NCBI GenBank assembly: GCA_029553475.1
Contig: JAKPKV010000114.1
Coordinates: 62,001 to 126,000 of the forward strand
Direction: 5' to 3'
From: Armatimonadota bacterium
GTDB lineage: Bacteria > Armatimonadota > Hebobacteria > CAIYQO01
DNA length: 64,000 nt
Below the pieces are notes generated by a model. The model was not told the origin of the DNA. It searched no databases and saw only the letters and a program-made list of their open reading frames with translations. This document shows, piece by piece, positions 34,478 through 44,400 of this stretch. How positions within the stretch are numbered: position 1 is the stretch's first letter; each line of letters starts with the position of its first letter. The position numbers and the translations under genes are program-made.

Positions 34478-35079
34478 AGAAACAGCACGTCGAAATCCTC
34501 GCGCTCGTCGTCCTGCTCCTGGTGCTCGTGGTGGCAGTGGTGATGACCCTGAACCCCGCGCCGAAGCGGGCGGCGGCGAAGACGCCGAACCCCGAAGACC
34601 CGCGGACGACGAACATGCAGGCGGCGACGGCGACCGTCGAGGTCGCCTGGGCGGATCCCGAGCGGGTGCGGCAGGCCATCCCCACCGTCAGCGGCGGGCG
34701 CGATCCCTTCATGGATCTGCTGCCGCCGCCGAAAGGCCCCGGGCCCACGCCGGTCACGACGAACGAGACGCCCCCCCCGATTCCCGTGAAGATTGATACG
34801 CGGTTCCTCTCCAGCGCCACGCTGCCCGACGTCGGCGAGGTGGCGCCCCTCGCGGTGGACCCTCCGAAGATTTTGGTCCACGGCATTATCTTCGGCAGCA
34901 CCCGCGACACCACCTACGTGGCGCTCTCTGCCGATGGCAAGCCGTATACGTTACTCACAGGGGAGAAACTCCCCGATGCGCAGGGCAACCTGTGGACCGT
35001 CACGGCCATCACCCCAACATCGGTCACGTTGTCCAAAGGTACTCAATCTGCGCGCTTCCGTTTGTCAGGAGGTAGTTGA
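34474..35079 (+). CDS. pilP: PilP-like type IV pilus protein
   Basis: A protein of 201 residues. An N-terminal membrane helix (VEILALVVLLLVLVVAVVMT) anchors it; it has no lipobox, unlike classical PilP. A proline-rich linker (PPPKGPGPTPVTTNETPPPI) leads to a small beta domain (ILVHGIIFGSTRDTTYVALS, YTLLTGEKLPDAQGNLWTVT), which resembles the PilP/GspC homology region that binds secretin N domains. GTG 34474 overlaps the pilO stop. The assignment rests on position and fold-like pattern more than on strict identity. Confidence 0.8.
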   Translation: MKKQHVEILALVVLLLVLVVAVVMTLNPAPKRAAAKTPNPEDPRTTNMQAATATVEVAWADPERVRQAIPTVSGGRDPFMDLLPPPKGPGPTPVTTNETPPPIPVKIDTRFLSSATLPDVGEVAPLAVDPPKILVHGIIFGSTRDTTYVALSADGKPYTLLTGEKLPDAQGNLWTVTAITPTSVTLSKGTQSARFRLSGGS

Positions 35080-35080
35080 C

Positions 35081-37225
35081 ATGGTTGCACTGATACGGGC
35101 ACTGGCGGCGCGCCAGTGCCGGGGGCTGTGGCTCATCGGGCTCCTCGCGCTCGCCATCGCCGCGGCCGCCGGTCCGGGGTATCGCATTACTTCCCTGGAT
35201 TTCGTCGGCTCGCCGATTCCGGTGGTGCTGAAGGCGCTGGCCGACGTGAGCGGCACGAACATCGCCGTCGCGCCGGACGTGAAAGGGGACATCACGCTCA
35301 AACTGCGCAATGTCACCCTGGAAGAGGCGCTGACGATCATCGCCAACATGGCGAATCTCAGCTACCGGCTCACCGGCAACACCTACCTGGTGACGCCGCG
35401 CGTCGCGGAGTCGGCCACCCGCCCGACGGAGGTGGGCGCGGAGCCACCCGCCACCGCGGTGGTGCCGCTGACTGCCATCTCCGCCGCCGATGCCATCGGC
35501 GCGCTGAACATCGCCTTCAAGGACGTGGCGGTGAAGGAGATCCCCGGCCGGCTGGTGCTCTCCGGCCCGGCCAAGCGCCTGCTCGCCGCCAAAGCGCTGC
35601 TCGCGGAGATTGATCTGCCGGGCAAGCCGGCGGACGATGTCGCGCCCGCGGCGGAGCCGGACATGGCGGAGACGAGCTACCACGTGAAAGCGGTGGTGGC
35701 CTGGCAGGCGAAGCAGTATCTCGAAGAGCTGTATAAAGGCGACGGCCTCACCATCCGCTACGCGCCCCAGCGCCTGTGGGTGGAGAGCGCCGCCGACGCC
35801 CCCGCCGATGCCGCCGCCTGGAAGAGCAACGAACTCATCCTGCGCGGCCCGAAGCCGGTGGTGGCGCGCGCGCTGGCCAGCGTCGCCCGCATTGACGTGG
35901 AGATGCCGCAGGTGGAACACCGCTGCAACGTGAAGCGCATTTACGCCACCCAGGCCATCAGCTACCTGCTGGAGCGCTTCCAGGCGCGCGGCCTCACCAT
36001 CCTCACCGCCCCGATGACCTTCTCGGAAGTCGCCAGCATGGCGGAAGGCGAGAAGGCGGCGGCGACGGTGAAGAATAACCCGGTGGGCGCCATGGTGCGC
36101 CGCGACAAGGACGGCACCCTGAACATCACCGAGCCCATCGGCGACTTCATCCTGCGCGGCCCGGAAGACGTGGTGCAGCAGGCGATGGCCGCGCTGACCG
36201 CCGTGGATATCGGCCCCGCGCGCGTGGAGAAGATCTACACGCTGCGCTTCCTCAAGGGCGATGATGCGAAGAAGAAGCTGGATGAAATCTACAGCCAGGA
36301 AGGGCTGCAGGTGACGCTGGCGCCGGCGAAGCGCGGCACCGCGGGCAAAGCGGCCGGCGAAGGCGGCGGCCCGCCCACCGCCGGCAGGGGCACGGGCGCC
36401 GAGGTCTTTGATCTCGTGCTCCGCGGCCCGGACCCGGTGGTCACCCGCGCGCAGTCGCTGCTGCTCACCCTGGATACCGCGCCCGCGCAGGTCTCCATCA
36501 ACACGGAGATCGTCAGCCTCAATTCCGGCGAGGTGAAAAACCTGGGCGTGAACTGGAGCGGCATCATCGGCACCACGACGGTGGCGGGGCAGGCGAGCGT
36601 GGACTTCACCGAAGCGCAGCCGTCCGACCCGCTGGATCTCGGCCGCATCGTGCGCGCGCCGCTCAATATCAACGCCACCATCAACGCCCTGCAGACGGCG
36701 AACAAGGCGAAGATCATCAACCGCCCGTCCACCGTGGTGCAGAACGGCGAGCAGGCCACCATCCACGTCGGCGGGCAGTTCTTTTACGAGACGGTGAGCG
36801 CCATCGCCAACACCGGTCCCGTCTTCTCGCTGAACTCCGTCAACACCGGCGTCACCCTGCAGGTGCGCCCGCTGGTGTCATCGGACGGCCTCATCACGCT
36901 GGAGATCACCTCCAGCGTCACCGAGACGCCCACCTTCCGCAAGGGCGTCTCCGGGGCGGACCTGCCCACCATTCAGGAGAATTCCAGCACGACGGTGGTG
37001 CAAGTGCGCTCCGGCGAAACGCTGGTCATCGGCGGGCTGATGCAGAGCCGCGAGGAAGAGCAGCGCCAGTCGGTGCCCGGCCTCGGGAAGCTCCCGCTCA
37101 TCGGCTCACTGTTCCGCAGCAAACGTGTCGCTCCCTCGCAGACGGAGCTCGTCATCCTCGTGACGCCATCGCTCGTGGGTACGGGCGCGCCGGCGCCCGC
37201 GCCGACGCCGTCGGCGGGTCAATAG
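35081..37225 (+). CDS. pilQ: type IV pilus secretin PilQ
   Basis: A protein of 714 residues. A signal peptide (WLIGLLALAIAAAAG) is followed by an STN/N0 domain (ITSLDFVGSPIPVVLKALAD, VTLEEALTIIANMANLSYRL). About four further N-type domains follow, each ending in patterns such as ELILRGPKPVVARALASVAR. The secretin C-terminal domain starts near residue 480 (VSINTEIVSLNSGEVKNLGV) and ends VVQVRSGETLVIGGLMQSRE and GLGKLPLIGSLFRSKR. It forms the outer-membrane pore, which shows a diderm envelope. AGGAGGT lies before the ATG at 35081. No AMIN domain is seen. Confidence 0.96.
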   Translation: MVALIRALAARQCRGLWLIGLLALAIAAAAGPGYRITSLDFVGSPIPVVLKALADVSGTNIAVAPDVKGDITLKLRNVTLEEALTIIANMANLSYRLTGNTYLVTPRVAESATRPTEVGAEPPATAVVPLTAISAADAIGALNIAFKDVAVKEIPGRLVLSGPAKRLLAAKALLAEIDLPGKPADDVAPAAEPDMAETSYHVKAVVAWQAKQYLEELYKGDGLTIRYAPQRLWVESAADAPADAAAWKSNELILRGPKPVVARALASVARIDVEMPQVEHRCNVKRIYATQAISYLLERFQARGLTILTAPMTFSEVASMAEGEKAAATVKNNPVGAMVRRDKDGTLNITEPIGDFILRGPEDVVQQAMAALTAVDIGPARVEKIYTLRFLKGDDAKKKLDEIYSQEGLQVTLAPAKRGTAGKAAGEGGGPPTAGRGTGAEVFDLVLRGPDPVVTRAQSLLLTLDTAPAQVSINTEIVSLNSGEVKNLGVNWSGIIGTTTVAGQASVDFTEAQPSDPLDLGRIVRAPLNINATINALQTANKAKIINRPSTVVQNGEQATIHVGGQFFYETVSAIANTGPVFSLNSVNTGVTLQVRPLVSSDGLITLEITSSVTETPTFRKGVSGADLPTIQENSSTTVVQVRSGETLVIGGLMQSREEEQRQSVPGLGKLPLIGSLFRSKRVAPSQTELVILVTPSLVGTGAPAPAPTPSAGQ

Positions 37226-37247
37226 AATAGAATTGGAGGCAAGGCAG

Positions 37248-37943
37248 ATGATGCGCATTGTATTGGGACTCACCGTCGTCGCGGCCGGCATGCTGCTGCT
37301 GGCCGGATGTCATGGGGACGGCGGCGCGCTGCGCCCGGCCGTCAACTTCAAATTCGCCGAGGGCACCACCCTGCCGAGCATGCCGGATAATCTGCCGCTC
37401 GTCATCAGCGGCGATACCGAGGTGGACCTGCCGGACGCGGAGGACAACATCGCCAGCGTCACGTGGACGCAGTCGCCGGCCAATGCCGGCACCTTCGCCT
37501 CCACGCACACCATCGGCACCGCCTGGCTATCGGCCGATCTGCCCGCCGGCACCCGCAATCAAGCGGTGACGCTCATCCTCACCATCACCACCGCCAAGGG
37601 CGGCAAGATCGTCGCGCCCATCAATCTGCTGGTGTCGGACGCCGCGAGCCTCAACCCGGTGGTCGCCTTCCCGGCCGGCCTCGACGGCTCGACGGTGAAT
37701 GAGCAGGCCGGGGTGCTTCTCGCGCCGACGATCACCTACGTGCCGGGCGATCGCCCGCTCAGCATCACCTGGACCCAGGCGCCGGCCAATATGGGCACCT
37801 TCACCGCGCCCAACGATCAGAATACCGGCTGGGCCTCGGGGGACATCGCCGTGGATACCGACGTGATCCTCACCGTGAAAGTGACCACCGCGTTGGGCGG
37901 GGTCGCCACCCAGTCCGTCACTCTGCACATTGACGCGCAGTGA
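37248..37943 (+). CDS. lipoprotein with two Ig-like repeats, in the pil operon
   Basis: A protein of 231 residues. The signal peptide ends in a lipobox (GMLLLAGC), so it should be lipid-anchored. Two copies of an Ig-like module are visible: SVTWTQSPANAGTFAST and SITWTQAPANMGTFTAP, each with a terminal strand of the TLILTITTAKGGK type. Which membrane it goes to is uncertain. It begins 22 bases after pilQ with TTGGAGG before the ATG, so it is probably read with the pil genes. It might serve as a pilotin-like partner of PilQ, but the fold differs from known pilotins. Function unknown. Confidence 0.75.
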   Translation: MMRIVLGLTVVAAGMLLLAGCHGDGGALRPAVNFKFAEGTTLPSMPDNLPLVISGDTEVDLPDAEDNIASVTWTQSPANAGTFASTHTIGTAWLSADLPAGTRNQAVTLILTITTAKGGKIVAPINLLVSDAASLNPVVAFPAGLDGSTVNEQAGVLLAPTITYVPGDRPLSITWTQAPANMGTFTAPNDQNTGWASGDIAVDTDVILTVKVTTALGGVATQSVTLHIDAQ

Positions 37944-37948
37944 CGATG

Positions 37949-37980
37949 GGCGCGGCGGGCTTTTACCGGCCCGCCGCGCC
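37949..37980. terminator. GC-rich hairpin after the pil operon
   Basis: A perfect 12-bp stem (GGCGCGGCGGGC / GCCCGCCGCGCC) with loop TTTTACCG starts six bases after the lipoprotein stop. No T run follows, so it may be a weak terminator or an mRNA stabiliser. The -35 region proposed for pilB lies in its loop. Confidence 0.5.
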
Positions 37981-37989
37981 GGGTATACT
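37961..37989 (+). promoter_or_regulatory. promoter of pilB, TTTTAC-17-TATACT
   Basis: TATACT (37984-37989) stands 17 bases from TTTTAC (37961-37966). The leader to the pilB ATG is about 55 bases and is largely a single hairpin. Confidence 0.5.
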
Positions 37990-37999
37990 CATGCCGTCT

Positions 38000-38039
38000 C
38001 GGTTGCCCCGGCAGCATCCGTCGCTGGTCGGGGCAACCG
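38000..38039 (+). promoter_or_regulatory. perfect hairpin in the pilB leader
   Basis: CGGTTGCCCC (38000-38009) pairs with GGGGCAACCG (38030-38039); inner bases GGCAGC...GCTGG can extend the pairing. The stem ends 12 bases before the pilB ATG, where no clear ribosome-binding site is seen. It may control translation. It is too short for the known cyclic-di-GMP riboswitches. Confidence 0.5.
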
Positions 38040-38051
38040 CTTCAACCGCCA

Positions 38052-39770
38052 ATGGCCATCATCGGACATCGCCTGTTTGGGGAAATCATCCGCGAGTTGA
38101 CCGGGCTCAACGAGCAGGATCTGGAGCGCGCGCTGCAGATCCAGCGCAATACGCACGAGCCGCTCGGTCAGCTCCTCGTGCGCATGGGCCTCATCACCGA
38201 GCGCGACCGCGCGCGCGCCCTCGGCCGCCAGTGGGGCGTCCCCTTCGTGGACCTGCAGCCCGATCATCTCACCCCCGCCATCACCGGCCTGGTGCCCAAG
38301 CATATCATGCAGCGCTTCCGCTGCCTGCCCATCTCCCGGCGCGGCAACCGCCTCATGGTGGCGATGCTCAATCCGCTCGACATCTTCGCCATTGACCAAC
38401 TGCGCCTCGCCACCGGCCTCGAAGTTGACCCGGTCATCACCATCGAGGAGGACCTGAACAACGCCATCACCGGCCTCCTCACCTCCGGCTCCCATATCGA
38501 GGAGACGCTGAAAAAGGTCGTCGGCGAGGTGGGCGACGGCGAAATCACCTTCAAAGAGACGCGCGGCGACGAGGATCTCTCCGTGGATCAACTGCGCGAG
38601 CTCCTCGACGACGCCCCCATCGTCCAGCTCGCGAATATGATCATCCAGCAGGCGCTCACCGATAAGGCCAGCGACATCCACATCCAGCCGGAAGCGGACA
38701 AGCTGCGGGTGCGCTACCGCTTGGACGGCATCCTCACCGACGGCGCCGTCGTGCCGAAAGCCGCGCAGGCCGCGCTCATCTCCCGCATCAAGGTCATGGC
38801 CGAGCTGGATATCTCGGAGAAACGCGTGCCGCAGGACGGCCGGATCTCGCTGGCCCTCCATGGCCGCGAGTATGACCTGCGCGTCTCCACGCTGCCCGGC
38901 GTGCATGGCGAAAAGGTCGTGCTGCGCGTGCTCGACAAAAGCGGCGTCAATATCCCGTTGAGCAAGCTCGGCTTCCCCTCCGCGATGCTGGAAACCTACG
39001 ACCGCCTCATCCACCGCAGCTTCGGCATTATCCTCGTCACCGGCCCCACCGGCTCGGGCAAATCCACCACCCTCTACGCCACGCTCAACCAGCTCAACAG
39101 CGGCGACGTGAATATCCTCACCGTCGAGGACCCGGTGGAATACCAGTTGGCCGGGCTCACGCAGGTGCAGGTGAACTATCGCGCCGGCCTCACCTTCCCC
39201 ATCGCCCTGCGCACCTTCCTGCGCCAGGACCCGGACATCATCCTGGTGGGCGAAACGCGCGACGCGGAAACCGCGCTCATCTCCATCGAGTCGGCGCTCA
39301 CCGGCCACCGCGTCTTTTCCACGCTGCACACCAACGACGCCCCCACCGCCGCCACCCGCCTCGTCGAAATGGGCATCGAGCCGTTCCTCATCGCCTCCTC
39401 CGTCATCGGCGTGCTCGCCCAGCGGCTGGTGCGCGTGCTCTGCCCGCGCTGCAAGGAAGCCTATACTCCGTCGCCGGAAGCCATCCACCGCATGCATCTG
39501 CCGCTCGAGGTGGACCAGGTCACCTTTTACCGGGGCGTCGGCTGCGCGCACTGCCGGGGCGTCGGCTACAAGGGACGTATGGGCGTCTTCGAGCTGATGG
39601 CGGTGGATCACGACGTGCGCACGCTCATCCTCAACCGCGAGCCGGCCCACGTCATCCGCGAGGCGGCACTCAGCAACGGCATGATCGCCCTGCAGCAGGA
39701 CGCCATGCAGAAGATCGTGCAGGGGATCACCTCCGTCGAAGAGGCGCTGCGCGTCGTCTACACCGAGTAG
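38052..39770 (+). CDS. pilB: type IV pilus extension ATPase PilB
   Basis: A protein of 572 residues. An N-terminal GspE/PilB domain (LFGEIIRELTGLNEQDLERA, WGVPFVDLQPDHLTP) is followed by the ATPase core. Walker A is TGPTGSGKSTTLYATL, the Asp box includes TVEDPVEYQL, Walker B is DPDIILVGETRDAETA, and the His box is HRVFSTLHTNDAPTAATRLV. A zinc site is formed by LCPRCKEAY and GCAHCRGVGYKGRMGVFEL. It powers pilus or pseudopilus extension from the cytosol. PilT and PilC are not seen in the window. The gene is separated from the pilQ transcript by a hairpin and has its own promoter. Confidence 0.96.
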   Translation: MAIIGHRLFGEIIRELTGLNEQDLERALQIQRNTHEPLGQLLVRMGLITERDRARALGRQWGVPFVDLQPDHLTPAITGLVPKHIMQRFRCLPISRRGNRLMVAMLNPLDIFAIDQLRLATGLEVDPVITIEEDLNNAITGLLTSGSHIEETLKKVVGEVGDGEITFKETRGDEDLSVDQLRELLDDAPIVQLANMIIQQALTDKASDIHIQPEADKLRVRYRLDGILTDGAVVPKAAQAALISRIKVMAELDISEKRVPQDGRISLALHGREYDLRVSTLPGVHGEKVVLRVLDKSGVNIPLSKLGFPSAMLETYDRLIHRSFGIILVTGPTGSGKSTTLYATLNQLNSGDVNILTVEDPVEYQLAGLTQVQVNYRAGLTFPIALRTFLRQDPDIILVGETRDAETALISIESALTGHRVFSTLHTNDAPTAATRLVEMGIEPFLIASSVIGVLAQRLVRVLCPRCKEAYTPSPEAIHRMHLPLEVDQVTFYRGVGCAHCRGVGYKGRMGVFELMAVDHDVRTLILNREPAHVIREAALSNGMIALQQDAMQKIVQGITSVEEALRVVYTE

Positions 39771-39785
39771 CGCGCCGGAGGAGCC

Positions 39786-41294
39786 GTGGCGATTCTCGTC
39801 ATCACCATCATCAGCCTGCCGCTGCTCGCCGCCGCCGTGCTGGCGCTCTACGCGCTGGCCCTCATCCCGCTGCGCGCCCTGCCCGCGGGGGAATATGCCC
39901 AGGCGGTGCGCGCCCCCCTCTGGCTGGCGGTGCTGGTCAGCGGCGGCATGGCGGGGCTCGCCCTCGTCGCCCTCCTCCGCGCGGCCCCCGTCGCCGAGCC
40001 CGCCTTCGTCGGCTGGGCGCGCACCGGGCCGGTGCTCCTCATGGACGCCTACACGCTGTGGGCCGGCGCGCTGCTCGGCGCGGTGCTCGCCGCCGCCGCC
40101 TGGGTGCCCGCCGCCCGCCGCAGCCTGGGCGCGCGCGCCGGCGGACCGGCCATCGTGCTGCTCCTCGCCCTCTGGTGCGCGCTGCTGCTCCTCGCCGGCC
40201 TGCGACTGCCGCTGCTGATGCTCGCGTGGCTGGCGCTGCTCGTCGGCGTCGGGCTGCTCTGGCTCCGGCTGGGCAGGCCGCTGCGCGGCTGGGCGGATTG
40301 GGGGCCGCTGGCGGCGCTGGGGCTGGCCGCCCTGCTGGCGCTGGGCGGCCTGGGCTGGCTGCACGGGCAGCTCGGTCCCATGCTGATCACCGAGGCGTGG
40401 AGCAGCATCCTCACCGCCGCCCCGCGCGCCGCCAGCGGCGCCATGCTCCTCGTCATGCTCGGGTGGCTCGGCCCCGCCGTCTATCTCCCCTGGTGGCTCT
40501 GGCGCCGCCGCGACGAGCCCGCGCAGGCCTGGCTGCCCGCCGCGCTGCTCGTCACCGTCGTCGGCCCGCTGGCGCTGGCGCGCCTCGCCTGCTTCCTCTT
40601 CCCCCGGCTCGATGTCGCCGCGTTGGCCGCGCCGGGCATCGGCGATCTCTTCCTCGTCCGGCAGTTGCTGATCTGGCTGCAGGCGTGGGGGTGGCTCGCG
40701 CTGCTGCTGGGGGGCGGGTGGCTCGTCGCGGCCGCCTGGCGGCGGCGGCGCATCCTCGACGCCATGCAGCCGCTCCCGCTGGCGGCGTCGGGACTGCTCC
40801 TCCTCGGCCTGGCGATGGGGCTGCGCGCGCAGTCGCCCGCCGGGGTGGCGAGCATGCTCTGGCTCATCCTCGCCTGGGCCGGCACGCTCACCATCGCCCT
40901 CACCGCCGGCAGCCTGCTCGATGCCCTCACCCCCGGCGAGCGCACCGAGCGCTGGGTGCTCGCCGCCAGCATCTGGGTGGGGGTGGCCATGCTCGTCGGC
41001 CTGCCGCCGGGACCGGTCTACCGGGCGGTAGCCGCCGGCTGGGAGAGTTTCGCCGCCGTCGGCGCGCCGCGCCCGCTGCTATTGCTGGCGCTGGCGGTCA
41101 TCGCGCTCTGCGCCGGCTGGCTGCTGCCGCGCTGGCTGCGCGCCCGCTACGCCACCGCCCCGCGACCCGGCGCCGGCTGGGGCATCCTCGCCCCCGTCGC
41201 CCTCGCCCTCCTCCTCCTCGCCGCCGGCTGCCTCGCCGCCCACCTGCAGCCCATCCACGAGCTCATCCGGCGCAGCCTGCTGCAGGCGTACTGA
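39786..41294 (+). CDS. polytopic membrane protein, possible divergent NuoM/MrpD-type subunit
   Basis: A protein of 502 residues with about 13-14 membrane helices. Its layout resembles proton-antiporter-type subunits of complex I and Mrp: an early helix pair (VLLMDAYTLWAGALLGAVLA), and in the middle LGPAVYLPWWLWRRRDEPAQ followed by AWLPAALLVTVVGPLALARL, which parallels the usual PLHxWLPDA-hairpin. The key lysine of the canonical helix 7 and the glutamate of helix 5 are not apparent. GGAGGA lies before the GTG at 39786, 15 bases after pilB, so it is probably co-transcribed with pilB. The link to complex I is an inference; it could be an unrelated membrane protein. Confidence 0.6.
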   Translation: MAILVITIISLPLLAAAVLALYALALIPLRALPAGEYAQAVRAPLWLAVLVSGGMAGLALVALLRAAPVAEPAFVGWARTGPVLLMDAYTLWAGALLGAVLAAAAWVPAARRSLGARAGGPAIVLLLALWCALLLLAGLRLPLLMLAWLALLVGVGLLWLRLGRPLRGWADWGPLAALGLAALLALGGLGWLHGQLGPMLITEAWSSILTAAPRAASGAMLLVMLGWLGPAVYLPWWLWRRRDEPAQAWLPAALLVTVVGPLALARLACFLFPRLDVAALAAPGIGDLFLVRQLLIWLQAWGWLALLLGGGWLVAAAWRRRRILDAMQPLPLAASGLLLLGLAMGLRAQSPAGVASMLWLILAWAGTLTIALTAGSLLDALTPGERTERWVLAASIWVGVAMLVGLPPGPVYRAVAAGWESFAAVGAPRPLLLLALAVIALCAGWLLPRWLRARYATAPRPGAGWGILAPVALALLLLAAGCLAAHLQPIHELIRRSLLQAY

Positions 41295-41441
41295 CCGCAC
41301 ACCCGCGAGCTCTACACCTTCAACCGGGGTGGAAATGCGGACGCCACTCCACGCGTGACCAGGTGATCCACCCGCAAGTATTCGTGCCTGTTACCATTTT
41401 TCCGCTACCAGCGCCCGCCCCCACTCACCGAGCATCCCGCG

Positions 41442-44400
41442 TCACACCACCGTCGCGCTCCACGGCAGCGCCGCCCCCGTCAGCGGCCAGCAGGCCGTGC
41501 GGCCTTCGCGATCCTCCGCTTCCACGTAGAACTCCAGGGTGCCCGCGCGCTCGGCGGGCAGCGCCGCCTGGTAGGAACAGCGGAAGCGGTGCGTCATCGG
41601 CAGCGCGACCCACGGCGTCTCCCCCGCGTAGCGGCGATACAGCGTCACCCGGACGATGCCGCGGTCGGCATGCGCCGTCACGCGCAGCGGCGGCGCCTCG
41701 CCCATCTCCAGCCGGCTGAACGGCTTGCAGGCGACCAGCCGCGGCGCGGGGGCATCCGGGCCGCAGACGGCGTGCGCGACGTGCGAGCGCGGGCTCTCCC
41801 AGCCGTCGGCGGCCAGCCCCGTCACCGCATACTCGTACGCGCCGGGGTCGGGCGTATCCAGGAACATGCGGCAGCCCGGCCGCAGCGGCGCGCCGTTCAC
41901 GCGCGCCCACGCGCCGCCGGCGCGCCGCCGGTACAGGTGCTGGCCATCGCAGCGGCCCGGCTCCCAGGAGAGCCACACCTCCGTCGCCAGCCCGCGCGCC
42001 CGCACCTCGCGCGGGGGCACGGCGGGCAGGAACGCCTCCAGCCAGTCCAGCGTCTCCCAGTAGCGCGGCAGCGGCTTCACGTTCAGCGTCGCCAGCGTGC
42101 CGTAGTCGCTGCGCGTGGTCAGCTTGCGCGTCATGGCGGCCAGCGCGCGGTCCATGCCGGCGGCGAGCAGGCGGGTATACGCCTCCGCGGCAATGGCGGC
42201 GGCCTTCCCCTCCTCATGCGCCTCGCGCGCGGCGCTGGCGCTGCCGATCGCCAGGTCTATCGCTTCGCCGTCCGCCAGCAGCATGGCCACGCTGTCAACA
42301 TGCAGCGCGTAGTCCATCGTCGCCAACAGATACTCCGTCCGCTCCAGCCGCGCGAGGCGCCCCCCGGCGGCGTAGCGGTCGCGCAGCGCCCCGATATCCG
42401 CGCGCAGATCGCGCAGCACCGCCATGTGCGCGGACGCCCCCGCGTTGCGCCAGAGGTGATGGATGGCGATGAGGAAGCCGTCCATCGCCTGGTACGATTT
42501 CCCCGTCATACCGAAGGCCACCAGCCGCGGCCGCAGCGCGTAGACCTCCTCCTCGATGGCGCGCAGCGCCCGCCGCAGGAAGAGGGTGTCCGTCTCGCCG
42601 CGCAGCGCTTCCAGCCGCGTCAACGCCGCGCGCAGCTCCGCCACGCCAGGCCGCGTTTCGTCCGTCTCTCCCGCCTGTCCGCGCTGCTCCTGAATCAGGT
42701 GGAACGCCGCCTCGGTCTCGGCGGTTTTCGGCACGTCCGCCAGCGCGGCGATGGCCTTCTCCACCTTCGGGATGAGGTACGCGGCGGTCTCCGGGCCGAG
42801 CTCGAAGGGGAAATGCGGCGCCCAGCCCGTCCAGCGCATGGCGCTGCACTCGCCGGTGCCGCGCACGCCCGTCCAGCGGTCGCCCAAGCCCTGCAGCGCC
42901 AGCAGGCGGTCGCTCATCGCCTCCTCCTGCCGCGCGCCGAAGGCGTTGCGCGCCATCTCGCGGTAAAACGCCTCCGGGGTCAGCGCGGTGTCCCAGGCGA
43001 AGCGCGCGATGTACCCCGTCTCCTCCTCCACGTCGCGGGTGCGCCACTGTAGCGTCAGCAGCCCTTGGCAGCCTTTCTTCAGCGCGTCCGGCGCCAGCGC
43101 GCCCAGGGTGAGTACGTGCGGCTGGCGGCTGTCGCAGGCCGAGATGTCGCCCTCCACCCAGGGCATCGCCCAGCGCTCGCGCGATGGCGACAGCTCCCCC
43201 CACGGCGTGCTCACGTTCGGCCCCATGGAGGCGTCAATATTGTCGTGACAGGTGAAGATGACGTGGTCCGGCATGGTGCGGTCGTACGCCAGGGACAGGT
43301 CGGCGAACCGCATCCAGCGGTCGCCGCCCCAGCCCACCATCACCAGCGGCAGCGCGCTCCGCTCCCGCGCCAACTCTTCCAGCGCCAGCTCCGCGAAACG
43401 CCCGTAACGGATCGCCTCCCACACCCGCTGCGGATTCCCCAGGTACGCGAACTGTTCCCGCCGCGCCTCCAGCAGCGCCATGCCGGGATCGCCGGGCGCC
43501 GGCGGCGCGCTGCCCACGCAGGCGCCGCTCTCGTGCTGCCACAGCGCGAAGTGGGTGATCTCCGGGTTGCGTGCCAGGAACTGCCGCACGCGCGCCTGAA
43601 AATGCGCCGCCTCGCGCGGGTCGGCGGGGTCGGTGCGCGGCGCCTCGAAGCCGGCCGCCACCTTCACCGCGCAGCCGCGCGCATAGCGCGTCGCCTGGCG
43701 GAACATCGCCTCCGAGCGCTTGATCTCCGTCAGCAGGTCGGGCATATCCTCGCCGCACGGGCTGGAGAAGATCTCTTCGTCGAAGAACTCGCCGGTGCCG
43801 AAGGAGAACTGCGCGGTGCGCAGCGCCGCCACCGCCCCCCACGGCTTCGTCAGCGAATTCGGCGTCACGCCGCCGGTCAGGTACTCGCCGTCCACGTGGT
43901 ACGCCGCCCCCGGCTCGCCGTCGTACCAGTGCATCAGCAGCGTGTTGGCGCGCATCCGCGCGAGCTGATCGAAGTAGAATTTGTAATCGTGCAGCCCCCA
44001 GGTGGTGGGGCCGCAGAGGAAATTGTAGTGCAGCATGTTGCCACGGGCGGCGAAGGCCGGGCGCGCCGTCACGTCCAGGTCGGCGGGGATCATCGCCCGC
44101 GCCGGCCGCCGGGGAAAAGTGTCGCCTCCGGCGTAAAAGCCCATCCCCAGCCGCTCCAGCAGGCCGTAGACGCCGTAGAGCACGCCGGCGGACGCGCGCG
44201 CGCCCACGCAGAGTATCTGCAAGTGCGCCCGCGACAGCGCCGTCAGCCGATAGCCCTCGGTCCCGAGATCGCCGGGCGCCGTGGTATTGGGATCCAACAC
44301 CACCACCCGGCCGCTGGCCGGCATCGCATCTACCACCGGCGACGGCCGCCCGGTGAGCAGGTAGAGATACCGCGCCAGCTCCCCCGCCGCCAACCGCGCC

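Noticed and set aside
38000-38039. A cyclic-di-GMP riboswitch in the pilB leader.
   Set aside because: The element is only about 40 bases and lacks the conserved GEMM core; only a simple hairpin can be supported.
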